Source of the DNA: Candidatus Aenigmatarchaeota archaeon | GTDB lineage: Archaea; Aenigmatarchaeota; Aenigmatarchaeia; QMZP01 | NCBI GenBank assembly: GCA_030615165.1 | Contig: JAUWZW010000004.1 | Location: 1 to 33,316, forward strand | Direction of reading: 5' to 3' | Length of the DNA stretch: 33,316 nt | In this document: one piece after another, positions 25,725 to 33,316 of the stretch | Layout: the number at the start of each line of letters is the position of its first letter | Numbering within the stretch: the stretch's first letter is position 1 | The notes under the pieces: generated by a model | What the model was told of the DNA's origin: nothing | The model's database searches: none | Seen by the model: the letters and a program-made list of their open reading frames with translations, nothing else | Position numbers and translations under genes: made by a program

Positions 25725-27833
25725 GTGGTAAGTATGGACATAAACTGTTTGAGAGTAATGAACTCCCTGCACAAGTTGGGAGTGACCGAACAGGAATTTA
25801 AGGATATTGCTGAAGAGGTCAGCCACACCGAGAGAAGCGGTTTCTCCATAAAAGCGGTCAAGAACGGAAAGGTCATAGGCATAGACCATGACAACAAGCA
25901 CAACATAGTCATCAAGAACGCAGGGGATTTCAGCAAAGTGGAGAGTTCAGGTGATTTGAGCGGATTGGAATTGAAACCGAACACTCGGATACTTATGAAA
26001 ACGCTGGTGAATTTTGACGACCTGCCCGAACAGATTTACACACTTCACGGAATAGCGAGATACAGGGCTTCGGACAGCATGATAAAGTCCATAGCCAACA
26101 ACTTGGAAGAACTGAAACAAAGGATTTGCGAGAGGTTCGCTGATGGCTATTCCAAGCAGTTGGCAGAAGAGCATTATTGGGAAGAGTATGGTGGCTATGA
26201 CGAGGCAAAGAGGGAAGAAGGCAGATTGAAGAAGGAACTAATCAGGCAGGAACAGTTGAAAGCGGTCTATTGGCTGTTCGGTGAGAAATATGATTTCAAG
26301 TATAGCGAAACGAGAACCAACATAGCAAAGATAATCAAAGTGTTCTCCGCAAAAAATGTCAGGTTGGCAATCATACAGTTGAACGAGGAGTTTGAAAAAG
26401 GAAACTTTATGGGATACTGTGCAAGAGAGGTTTGTAAAGGCGTGGAAGTGCGGATACAAGCATACAAGCCAAGCGACAGCCGATACAACTATGTGTGCGA
26501 GGGCAGGGAGATATACAGGCAAGACGGAAAGGAACTGTGGATTTGTGATGACGGACTTCTCGGCAACATAGATGTTGCAGAACTCAATATCCTTATTAAC
26601 CGAACAGGCAACCATATTCTCACGAAAGAGGTCTATGAAAGGGAGAAGGACAGCACAAGGGTTGAGATATTGACAGCCAAACGCAAATCTTTGGAAGAGA
26701 AAGGCAAAAAGAAATTGGCTGAAAAAATACAGCAACAGTTCAGGAAGAAGGGCGAGGTTTGTAGGCAGGGCGTAACCATAAAGCCCAACAGCATAGAATA
26801 CAACGGAACTGTGATTAAGGGAGACATGGTGAACGATTACATAACGGTTCAGGAACTGCCTTTCAGGGAAACTTTGGAGTTCCGCAACATACTCGCTGGT
26901 TATGTTGATTTTGTCTTGGAGAGGGAGAAGGAATATGATACCTACCATGACAACAACAGGATAGAAGTGAACCTGAAAGAAAAAAGGAGTTTCAGCGTAG
27001 GCAGTATTGACATAATGGTTGAGAAAAGGAACAACAGCTTCTTCGTTAATTGCGTTAAGATACGGAAAGATGAGTTACATCAGATAATCATGTTGGCTTT
27101 GAACCACACCGACAGGCAAAAGTATCTGGATTGGCTGAAAGGTGTGGGCAGGGAGAGTTTGCGGTTGAAGAACGCAATCAAGAACGGAATAACTTTCAGG
27201 TTTGTTGTTGATAAATCAGATGACAACTGCCTTGTTGAAGCGGGGGGGAAATTCACATTTAACCTTCCGATAAAACGGGAGAACGGTAAGACCTTTGTTG
27301 TGATAGACGGAAAGGACTACAAAGTCAAGGACATAACCGCACTCTTTGACTTGCAGAAAGATGTCGGAAGGAGTTATCATTACAACAACAGCTTAATGCA
27401 ACGAGGCATAAAACTGCTGTATCAGGGGATAAAGGACATAACACCGAGAGAGATAGGCAAGATAATAAAATCAGCCAAGATAGAGTATTCACGGAAGATA
27501 AGGAAGAGCATAGCGTTCATAGAGAACGCAGTAAGGTTGGCAAAGGCACAATCAGTAAATGGTGGGTGGGTTGTCAGGGGCGATAGCGGAAAGCAGTATT
27601 TCGTGGGCAAAGACATGAGCATTTACACGGTCAAGAACGGAGAGAAAGACCAATACCTTTGCATTTTAGATGACAACTACATAGACCAAGATGACGAGGC
27701 ACAGGTAAATGACGCAGTTGCCAAGCGGTTACTTGTTTTGAGGCATGACAAAACCACAGCGAAGGGTATTTGGGAACAGGGGGATAAGGTTGATAAAATT
27801 TGGAAGGAGATAGCTGATGAAACAAACCAATAA
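25725..27833 (+). CDS. 702-aa protein of unknown family, first gene of the E1-like operon
   Basis: Long ORF; no family recognised; overlaps the E1-like ORF by 17 nt. Confidence 0.85.
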   Translation: MVSMDINCLRVMNSLHKLGVTEQEFKDIAEEVSHTERSGFSIKAVKNGKVIGIDHDNKHNIVIKNAGDFSKVESSGDLSGLELKPNTRILMKTLVNFDDLPEQIYTLHGIARYRASDSMIKSIANNLEELKQRICERFADGYSKQLAEEHYWEEYGGYDEAKREEGRLKKELIRQEQLKAVYWLFGEKYDFKYSETRTNIAKIIKVFSAKNVRLAIIQLNEEFEKGNFMGYCAREVCKGVEVRIQAYKPSDSRYNYVCEGREIYRQDGKELWICDDGLLGNIDVAELNILINRTGNHILTKEVYEREKDSTRVEILTAKRKSLEEKGKKKLAEKIQQQFRKKGEVCRQGVTIKPNSIEYNGTVIKGDMVNDYITVQELPFRETLEFRNILAGYVDFVLEREKEYDTYHDNNRIEVNLKEKRSFSVGSIDIMVEKRNNSFFVNCVKIRKDELHQIIMLALNHTDRQKYLDWLKGVGRESLRLKNAIKNGITFRFVVDKSDDNCLVEAGGKFTFNLPIKRENGKTFVVIDGKDYKVKDITALFDLQKDVGRSYHYNNSLMQRGIKLLYQGIKDITPREIGKIIKSAKIEYSRKIRKSIAFIENAVRLAKAQSVNGGWVVRGDSGKQYFVGKDMSIYTVKNGEKDQYLCILDDNYIDQDDEAQVNDAVAKRLLVLRHDKTTAKGIWEQGDKVDKIWKEIADETNQ

Positions 27834-28416
27834 GGTTCTGATAATTGGTTGCGGTGGCATAGGTTCTTGGCTTACAGGCGAAATCGCAGAAGCGGTCAAG
27901 CAGGGGCAAATAGCCCCAACGGTTGAGTTCCATATAGCCGACAACGACATGGTTGAGATTAAGCAGATTAAGTATCAGAATTTCAGCGAAGATGATATAG
28001 GCGAGAACAAAGCGGAAGCCCTGTCAAAGCGGTATTCGGAGTTCGCTGTCATAAGACCGCTCAAAGACAGGATAGCCAAAGAGAAACAACTCAAAGGATA
28101 CGACCTGATTATCTGCTGTGCGGACAACAATCCAACAAGGGAACTCCTGTTCAGGTTCTGCCACAAGAACGGAGTTGAGTTTATTGACTTGAGAGCGGAA
28201 GGCAGGTATGTCATGGCGTTCCAAAAGACCAGCTTGAAAGCCGACCTGAAAACGCTGGACTTGGCTGACAAGACCAACGGAAGCTGTCAGAAACAGGCAG
28301 ATATTGAGAGGGGCTGGATACAGTATGGGAACAGGATAGTTTCGGTCATAGGACTTCAAATGCTCATCAATTACTTGAGAGAACAGGATAACCCAAGAGT
28401 TCTGATGAGGATATAA
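27817..28416 (+). CDS. ThiF/MoeB/E1-like adenylating enzyme (compact)
   Basis: VLIIGCGGIGSWL, EFHIADNDMVEIKQIKYQNFSEDDIGENKAEAL, DLIICCADNNPTRELLFRFC...DLRAEG match E1-family nucleotide-binding and DN..R motifs. Confidence 0.85.
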   Translation: MKQTNKVLIIGCGGIGSWLTGEIAEAVKQGQIAPTVEFHIADNDMVEIKQIKYQNFSEDDIGENKAEALSKRYSEFAVIRPLKDRIAKEKQLKGYDLIICCADNNPTRELLFRFCHKNGVEFIDLRAEGRYVMAFQKTSLKADLKTLDLADKTNGSCQKQADIERGWIQYGNRIVSVIGLQMLINYLREQDNPRVLMRI

Positions 28417-28427
28417 GGGGGTATTTT

Positions 28428-28667
28428 ATGGAAAGGAAAGTGCCTTTTTTGATAGAGAGCAAGAACGGACACGACACGGAAGAAGTCCCCGAAAGCCAAG
28501 TTCCTGAAAAGGTAAATGAAGAAGTCAAAAATGAGAAATTGGTTACGGTTGAGAAGAAAGACGGTAGCACAGAAGTCGTGGCAGAAGAAAAGAAGAAAGA
28601 CGAGTGGGGCGAAACCTTCAAAGATGTGAAGAGTGCCACATCAACTTCAAAGATGAAGGGCGGTTAA
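28428..28667 (+). CDS. Small, highly charged protein ending in -KMKGG
   Basis: 79-aa ORF, strong SD (aaggggg); Lys/Glu-rich, probably disordered; C-terminal Gly-Gly. Confidence 0.75.
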   Translation: MERKVPFLIESKNGHDTEEVPESQVPEKVNEEVKNEKLVTVEKKDGSTEVVAEEKKKDEWGETFKDVKSATSTSKMKGG

Positions 28668-28674
28668 GCCCTTC
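28655..28674 (+). promoter_or_regulatory. Hairpin gaagggc-ggttaa-gcccttc, may compete with SD sequestration downstream
   Basis: 7-bp perfect stem spanning the stop codon; cccttc can also pair with aaaggggg at 28701-28708. Confidence 0.5.
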
Positions 28675-28713
28675 CTCATGTTCTCTTTTAGAGAATATAA
28701 AAAGGGGGAAACT

Positions 28714-30036
28714 ATGGATAGCAAGGAAACAACTCTATTCAAAACACATCTGAAAAATAGGGTTGAGGAGAGTATGGCAGATATAGACATGGACAAACTA
28801 ATGGAACAGTTCAAGGATTTCTGCCCCTCGCCACAGGAAACCAGCTTGGACAAGGCAAAGCAAACGATTGACGAACTGATAAAAGTGGTAGAACTGACTA
28901 CGCCCAAGCCCAAGACACAGGAAGAAACGGAAAAGGAAAAGAGGAAGCAGGAAATGGAACAGTTGAACAAACTGATACAGGAAGCCAACAGCAAAATCAA
29001 ATGCGACAACAAGGACATTAACAAGTATTACGAGAGGTTGAGGAAATCCGTTGAGATGGTTGCAAAGGGGTTCTTCAACAGCACTTTCTTACAAAGTAGA
29101 ACAGGTCTTGGGAAATCCACGCAAGTAACATCAATCCTGAACGAGTTAGGTCTCAAGAGCGGAGAGGACTACGAAGAATTTGCGGGTGACATCTCACCAG
29201 CATACATCTACAAGTTCGTCTATGAGAACAACGGAAAAATAATAATATTCAGGGACACATCAAGATTGATACAGGAACTGCGGTCTTTGGATATGCTGAA
29301 AGCCATGACCGACACAATAGAACCACGAATTGTCAGAAGGGCTATATACAGGAAGGATTTAGACAACCTACCACCTTACTTTGAGTGCAAGAGCAGGTTT
29401 GTCTTTGAGTTCAACAACCTGCACTTCAACGGTCTAAAGGAAGATTTAGACGCTCTATTGTGTAGAGGGGACTATGTGAACTTGGTTCACTCTATGGAAG
29501 ATGTTGCCAACATAATGAAACAGATAGCCAAAACAGAAGAAGAGAGGGAAGTAACCAAGTTCTTAATCAGGGACTACAAGTATGTCGGCATGAACGCACT
29601 CAATCTCCGCACACAACAGAAAGCATTTCAGATATACAAGTATTCACAGCAAAACGGTGACGATTGGCAAGGGCAGATAAAGAATTTTCTGACCAGCGAG
29701 ATGACACCAATACGCAAAATGCTGTATTCGTTGGTGGGAAATAGAGTAGTTAAGACCACCGACTTGAAACGGTTGCTGGTCATATCGCACATAGACGGTG
29801 TAAGCCATCTGCGAACAGCCGACAGGAGAATAAGAGATTGGATAGTGTTGAGGGAACTCTTTATTGTTGGGTTCGTGTGTGATGATGACGAGGAACTTGA
29901 ACAGTATCTCAACACGCACAGGAACTATGCTGTGTGCATAAACCCGATAGAGCAGATAACCATAGGCGAGAACGGAAAAATAAGCGACATAGCCGACATA
30001 AATAAGGCAAAACAGGTTAAAGCAGAAGGTCAGTAA
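28714..30036 (+). CDS. P-loop (AAA+-like) ATPase
   Basis: Walker A-like SRTGLGKST, hydrophobic strand KIIIFRD, sensor-like FVFEFNN...DALLCRGDYVNL; SD aaaaaggggg before ATG 28714. Confidence 0.65.
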   Translation: MDSKETTLFKTHLKNRVEESMADIDMDKLMEQFKDFCPSPQETSLDKAKQTIDELIKVVELTTPKPKTQEETEKEKRKQEMEQLNKLIQEANSKIKCDNKDINKYYERLRKSVEMVAKGFFNSTFLQSRTGLGKSTQVTSILNELGLKSGEDYEEFAGDISPAYIYKFVYENNGKIIIFRDTSRLIQELRSLDMLKAMTDTIEPRIVRRAIYRKDLDNLPPYFECKSRFVFEFNNLHFNGLKEDLDALLCRGDYVNLVHSMEDVANIMKQIAKTEEEREVTKFLIRDYKYVGMNALNLRTQQKAFQIYKYSQQNGDDWQGQIKNFLTSEMTPIRKMLYSLVGNRVVKTTDLKRLLVISHIDGVSHLRTADRRIRDWIVLRELFIVGFVCDDDEELEQYLNTHRNYAVCINPIEQITIGENGKISDIADINKAKQVKAEGQ

Positions 30037-30041
30037 GCTAA

Positions 30042-30057
30042 ACCTGTCCGTCACCGT
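30042..30057. repeat. Right copy of 16-bp perfect inverted repeat (acctgtccgtcaccgt)
   Basis: Exact reverse complement of 23757-23772 (acggtgacggacaggt). Confidence 0.85.
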
Positions 30058-30140
30058 ATTTTATCTATTTTTTCTACTGATTTCAAATTCAATCACCACC
30101 ACCTATATCTAAATCCTCTGAATGGTTTGCATTTTATGTA

Positions 30141-30389
30141 TTATTTAGTTTCAATCCATTGTGGATGCCAAAATACAGAATTTTTTGGTATATCTTTTGT
30201 AATGAATCCGACACTATCTGTCGGTTCAAAATATCCCCTGACATAACCCTTTACAGCGAACCATATCTTATCTTCTCCTTGTTCAAACTTTCTCGGCATC
30301 CTTTTCATTTCCCAGTAATGAGTAGTATATTTGAAATCACGCTTCTTCATCCAAGTTTCTGGGTTTGTGTAGATTACAATATCTGTCAT
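30141..30389 (-). CDS. Hypothetical protein
   Basis: 82-aa ORF in the minus-strand cluster, ...DKIWFAVKGYVRGYFEPTD... Confidence 0.55.
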   Translation of the reverse strand: MTDIVIYTNPETWMKKRDFKYTTHYWEMKRMPRKFEQGEDKIWFAVKGYVRGYFEPTDSVGFITKDIPKNSVFWHPQWIETK

Positions 30390-30683
30390 TTAGTCCTCCT
30401 TCCATAGAATTTTTAAAACATCATCCAAAGAGCCAACTGGTCTATGATTACAATCAGGACAACACGCTATAACTTTTGGTTGTTCTCTGTCTTTACGGCA
30501 CTGATTTAATGTTGCCCCACATCCCACACAAACACCTTTCAATTTCTCAATATCCTCTTTTGCGGTCTTGAGGGCTGATAGGATTCTATGTAGATCGGTT
30601 TCCAACTCTGTGCCGTAAAAATGATCATCCCATCTCTTTATCATCTCCTCTATCTGCTTGTTCAGTGGCTTTGGGTGTTTCAT
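30390..30683 (-). CDS. Zinc-ribbon-like protein
   Basis: GVCVGCGATLNQCRKDREQPKVIACCPDCNHRP. Confidence 0.6.
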   Translation of the reverse strand: MKHPKPLNKQIEEMIKRWDDHFYGTELETDLHRILSALKTAKEDIEKLKGVCVGCGATLNQCRKDREQPKVIACCPDCNHRPVGSLDDVLKILWKED

Positions 30684-30775
30684 ACTTTCTCAAATTCCTC
30701 ACAGGCACTTTTTGGGTTATGTGTATGCTCATAATTACAATGTAAGTGCCATCTACAATCTTCGCATTTTTTCAT
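30680..30775 (-). CDS. Small Cys/His protein (MKKCEDCRWHLHCNYEHTHNPKSACEEFEKV)
   Basis: Internal start of ORF 30680..30862; Cys/His spacing. Confidence 0.5.
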   Translation of the reverse strand: MKKCEDCRWHLHCNYEHTHNPKSACEEFEKV

Positions 30776-30782
30776 ACCTATC

Positions 30783-30938
30783 TTATTCCTTCTTCGGGGG
30801 GGCGAGGACTTCAAATTCAATTGTTTCACCTTTATGTAACAGAGGCAAGCTTTCTTCAGCATAGTCTAACGCCTCTCTTATGCTCATAGTCCCAACATCC
30901 CCATTATTCCACAAGACACGAATGTTCTTCTTGCTCAT
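30783..30938 (-). CDS. 51-aa hypothetical protein (MSKKNIRVLWNNGDVGTMSIREALDYAEESLPLLHKGETIEFEVLAPPKKE)
   Basis: Own translation; clean ORF in the minus-strand cluster. Confidence 0.55.
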   Translation of the reverse strand: MSKKNIRVLWNNGDVGTMSIREALDYAEESLPLLHKGETIEFEVLAPPKKE

Positions 30939-30969
30939 ACTTTCACCTTCTTCACCTTGTCAGCAGGGG

Positions 30970-31035
30970 TCATGCAGACTCCTTCTTTCCCCAATCTCCT
31001 CCCAATACCCAATCGTTAAATTCTTCTTGTGTCAT
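30970..31035 (-). CDS. Possible 21-aa microprotein MTQEEFNDWVLGGDWGKKESA
   Basis: Strong SD aaggaggaaggcATG on the minus strand; very short. Confidence 0.3.
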   Translation of the reverse strand: MTQEEFNDWVLGGDWGKKESA

Positions 31036-31052
31036 GCCTTCCTCCTTGTTTT

Positions 31053-31166
31053 TCACAGGCAGCTTACGTGTGAGTGATGAACATGGCTTTCGCCACCCCG
31101 ACAAAAACCAGCTCCTAAGAGCCGGGGGCAATCTGTCAGGAACTCTACCTTTCCGCCTGCCTGTGA
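31053..31166 (-). ncRNA. Candidate structured element at the 3' end of the ParB-like gene
   Basis: 10-bp perfect inverted repeat (tcacaggcag/ctgcctgtga) enclosing ggc-gaaa-gcc, gctc-ctaa-gagc and a cccc/gggg pairing. Confidence 0.45.
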
Positions 31167-32602
31167 GGTTCAACATATTTCTGCTGTTTGTTGCTCCAGA
31201 CCCATCCGTGTTTTTGCATATGGGAATCATAAACAGCAACTCCATTCTTTTCTGTGGGATAAGAACGGTGGCATACAGGACATCGTTTCTCTCCCTTAAT
31301 CGGTTTTATATCCATCTGAGCTGCTGGGGTTGGAGTTCTTTTTTTCTCCTTCTCTTTTGCCTTGCTAACCGGCTTCCCGGAATGACTTACTTGCTCCGGA
31401 TAGCCCAGGAACTCCCTCATGAAATCGTGATCCTTCTTGGTGGGGCTCTCAAACCCGTCAACAAAGGCCTTGACAAAGTTGAGTTTCACATCCTTTGTTG
31501 CCTTCGTCTTGGGCTCGAATTTGAAGTGGGAATCTGTTTTGTTTGTATCAAGAGTAATACTTTCATTATCAATAGTTATGTCCAGCTCCTCATAATTCTT
31601 GGAAAGGAACTCACCAATATGAATGTGCACCCTCAAGGGAACCTTCCCTGGAACCACCTTTTTGAGGAGTTCGGCTATTTCCCTCTGCGTTTTCTTTTTA
31701 GCCATCTTGGTGATTTTCTCATAGGGAATCTGGAAGTAATTGGTCCTGGGGTATTTCATCTTCTTCCGTTTCTCTACCCCCCTCCTTATACCCTCCCTTC
31801 TTGTATATGATTCTGAATCCGGGTCCTCGCCGGTCATAACATCCCATGTATGGTTTTCCAGGCAACGAACAAAATTGCCTTCCCTATAACTGAACTCGAT
31901 GGCTCTCTTCTTGCATTTCGGGCATGTCTTGAATTTCGCCTTTTCCATTCTTATCAGAAATTTCAGCCTTTCTTTTTCATCATAAATCATAGAACGCATC
32001 TCGTCCTCTGCCCGGTTCACTGTGAATTTCCTCTTGACTATGGACTTCGCCAGGCCCACCTGCAGCTTGGGGTACTCCTTCATCTTCAGAAGAGAATGCT
32101 CAGCGTGCCCGGGGGACACGTCACCCTTGTTGATCATCCTCTGGACAGGCTCCTCGAGCTCCAGGAGCCTCAGCCGGTTGGAGATATAGGCCTCGGACTT
32201 CTTCATGGTCTCCGCCAGCTGCTTGCCCTTTATCTTGACCTCGTCCATGGCCTTCCGGAAGAACTCGGCCTCCTCCATCGGGCTGATGTCCTTCCTCTCC
32301 ATGTTTTCCGCTAGGGCAAGGAGAACAGCATCCTCATCGGTGAGCTCCCTCACGCTGAACATGCAGCCCTTCCAGCCCAGCTCCTCGACGGAGCAGAAGC
32401 GCCGATATCCTGCAGTCAATTCGTATTCCTTGCCCTTAGGACGCACGGTCGGCTTGTGTATCATGCCCTTCTCGTCTATGCTGCGCTTGAGGGGCTCCAG
32501 GTCCATGTTGTCCCGGTCCCTCATCTGGAAAAGAGGATGCGGGACTACCTTGAAGAGGGGGATATACATCATCCGCTCTTTTGACGTCAAAAGTTTTTTC
32601 AT
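31145..32602 (-). CDS. ParB/Spo0J-like partition protein with C-terminal zinc-finger regions
   Basis: LTAGYRRFCSVEELGW, LAENMERKDISPMEEAEFF, HTH GKQLAETMKKSEAYISNRLRLLEL; later CPKCKKR and CPVCHRSYP..H..QKH. Confidence 0.88.
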   Translation of the reverse strand: MKKLLTSKERMMYIPLFKVVPHPLFQMRDRDNMDLEPLKRSIDEKGMIHKPTVRPKGKEYELTAGYRRFCSVEELGWKGCMFSVRELTDEDAVLLALAENMERKDISPMEEAEFFRKAMDEVKIKGKQLAETMKKSEAYISNRLRLLELEEPVQRMINKGDVSPGHAEHSLLKMKEYPKLQVGLAKSIVKRKFTVNRAEDEMRSMIYDEKERLKFLIRMEKAKFKTCPKCKKRAIEFSYREGNFVRCLENHTWDVMTGEDPDSESYTRREGIRRGVEKRKKMKYPRTNYFQIPYEKITKMAKKKTQREIAELLKKVVPGKVPLRVHIHIGEFLSKNYEELDITIDNESITLDTNKTDSHFKFEPKTKATKDVKLNFVKAFVDGFESPTKKDHDFMREFLGYPEQVSHSGKPVSKAKEKEKKRTPTPAAQMDIKPIKGEKRCPVCHRSYPTEKNGVAVYDSHMQKHGWVWSNKQQKYVEPHRQAER

Positions 32603-32727
32603 TCCAATCCCCTTACCAACAACTTCATCATTTTCCTATAAACTTCTGGGTGTTCACTTTGGGCGTGTTGAATTATTCCGCCTTCTGTGAAATCCTTTTT
32701 GTTGTCAGGACAGTTTTTGCACTTCAT
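32599..32727 (-). CDS. 42-aa C2H2-like zinc-finger protein
   Basis: MKCKNCPDNKKDFTEGGIIQHAQSEHPEVYRKMMKLLVRGLE; ATGA overlap with the ParB-like start. Confidence 0.6.
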   Translation of the reverse strand: MKCKNCPDNKKDFTEGGIIQHAQSEHPEVYRKMMKLLVRGLE

Positions 32728-33038
32728 TCTGGTTTCACCTTCTTCCTTAGATTCCTGCTTACAATCTTCACAAGCCTCGCCCTGTTTTTATAGATAAACT
32801 TGCTCTTATCAAGGCAGTTGCGATATCCCTTGGGGACACTCTTCCAGGAAACAATCTCTGGCACTCCGGAGAGCTTTATTATGTAAATATAATCCCCGGA
32901 CAGGCAATGCAACTCCTTGACCGAAGGATAGGAGTTTGTGTATGTATATTTCCAGACTCCGGCTTTCCATTGCCGGGCCTTCTCGGATTTCAAGAACATG
33001 ACCCTAAATTTCTTTGATGTCGAAAGTTTTTGCTTCAT
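32724..33038 (-). CDS. Hypothetical basic protein
   Basis: 104-aa ORF overlapping the next gene start by ATGA. Confidence 0.6.
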   Translation of the reverse strand: MKQKLSTSKKFRVMFLKSEKARQWKAGVWKYTYTNSYPSVKELHCLSGDYIYIIKLSGVPEIVSWKSVPKGYRNCLDKSKFIYKNRARLVKIVSRNLRKKVKPE

Positions 33039-33069
33039 CTTAGATCACCCTATACATAGTTCGGAACTG

Positions 33070-33315
33070 TCACGCAAATTTGCCAGCAAAGATAATCTCA
33101 ACCTGGTTCTTTGCCTGCTCTATCTGCTCCTGCGTTGCCTGGTAAGAAGCTAAATTCAGTTCCAATAACCTGGGAATGTTGTAAAAAACCTTGCTATGGT
33201 TTGTGTCGTCCCTTATCAATTCCCTTTCTGCCAAAGGGGTTATGTAATCCCTTGCAAACTGTGTTGTTGCAGACTTCCAGGCAAAAACCCTGACCGCAAT
33301 CTCCCTCCTGCTTGT
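33070..33315 (-). CDS. C-terminal part of a protein truncated by the window edge (...TSRREIAVRVFAWKSATTQFARDYITPLAERELIRDD...)
   Basis: Open minus-strand frame to TGA at 33070-33072. Confidence 0.55.
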   Translation of the reverse strand, partial: TSRREIAVRVFAWKSATTQFARDYITPLAERELIRDDTNHSKVFYNIPRLLELNLASYQATQEQIEQAKNQVEIIFAGKFA

Positions 33316-33316
33316 G

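Noticed and set aside
26238-26948. Minus-strand 236-aa ORF and other long antisense ORFs in 25.7-30 kb
   Set aside because: Antisense to clearly coding plus-strand genes; low-complexity Leu/Phe composition typical of shadow ORFs
31071-31140. C/D box sRNA (gtgatga box C-like at about 31074)
   Set aside because: No convincing CTGA box D at suitable spacing on the same strand
31034-31810. Plus-strand 258-aa ORF opposite the ParB-like gene (and 31850-32690 plus ORFs)
   Set aside because: Antisense to a gene with strong ParB motifs; no recognisable domains
27817-32602. Calling the locus a full PRTRC cassette because ThiF-like and ParB-like genes are both present
   Set aside because: They lie on opposite strands in different gene clusters and I recognise no other PRTRC components
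1-33316. CRISPR arrays, tRNA and rRNA genes
   Set aside because: No regularly spaced direct repeats and no tRNA/rRNA signatures noticed on either strand

Overview
The window looks like part of an archaeal extrachromosomal or integrated mobile element (virus or plasmid-like); the host lineage cannot be assigned from sequence alone. Archaeal evidence is the TATA-type promoters placed about 25-30 nt upstream of (near-)leaderless start codons. Three blocks are visible. (A) About 1-20.4 kb: a surface/secretome cassette of signal-peptide and membrane-anchored proteins. It includes a subtilase, a dockerin-like protein, a tail-fibre-like VGIGTxxP repeat protein, a DVWTYxTRxLTDYNQ repeat protein split by an in-frame TAA, a site-2-protease-like HExxH membrane protein, Cys-rich proteins, a transglutaminase-like protein and a membrane-anchored GH16-like protein. 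About ten of these, including two apparently soluble small proteins, end in a short basic/aromatic tag ([KR]x[FYWR]W[LIT]); others carry a similar motif at the N-terminus. (B) About 20.5-23.4 kb: DNA-transaction genes (TOPRIM-like, RecU/Hjc-like nuclease, AT-hook and winged-helix proteins) and a repeat-rich intergenic region. (C) About 23.4-30.05 kb: a plus-strand module with Shine-Dalgarno sites and hairpin/T-tract terminators. It starts with a strongly structured candidate ncRNA and contains an operon of a 702-aa unknown protein, a ThiF/E1-like protein, a small charged protein ending in -GG and an AAA+-like ATPase. A perfect 16-bp inverted repeat (23757-23772 and 30042-30057) bounds the module. 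A minus-strand ParB/zinc-finger cluster follows (30.1-33.3 kb). Most interesting: the W-L terminal tag, the E1-like/-GG pair, the structured RNA, and the 16-nt complementarity between that RNA and the operon 3' end. No tRNA, rRNA or CRISPR array was recognised. All homology calls are motif recognition by eye; no searches were run.
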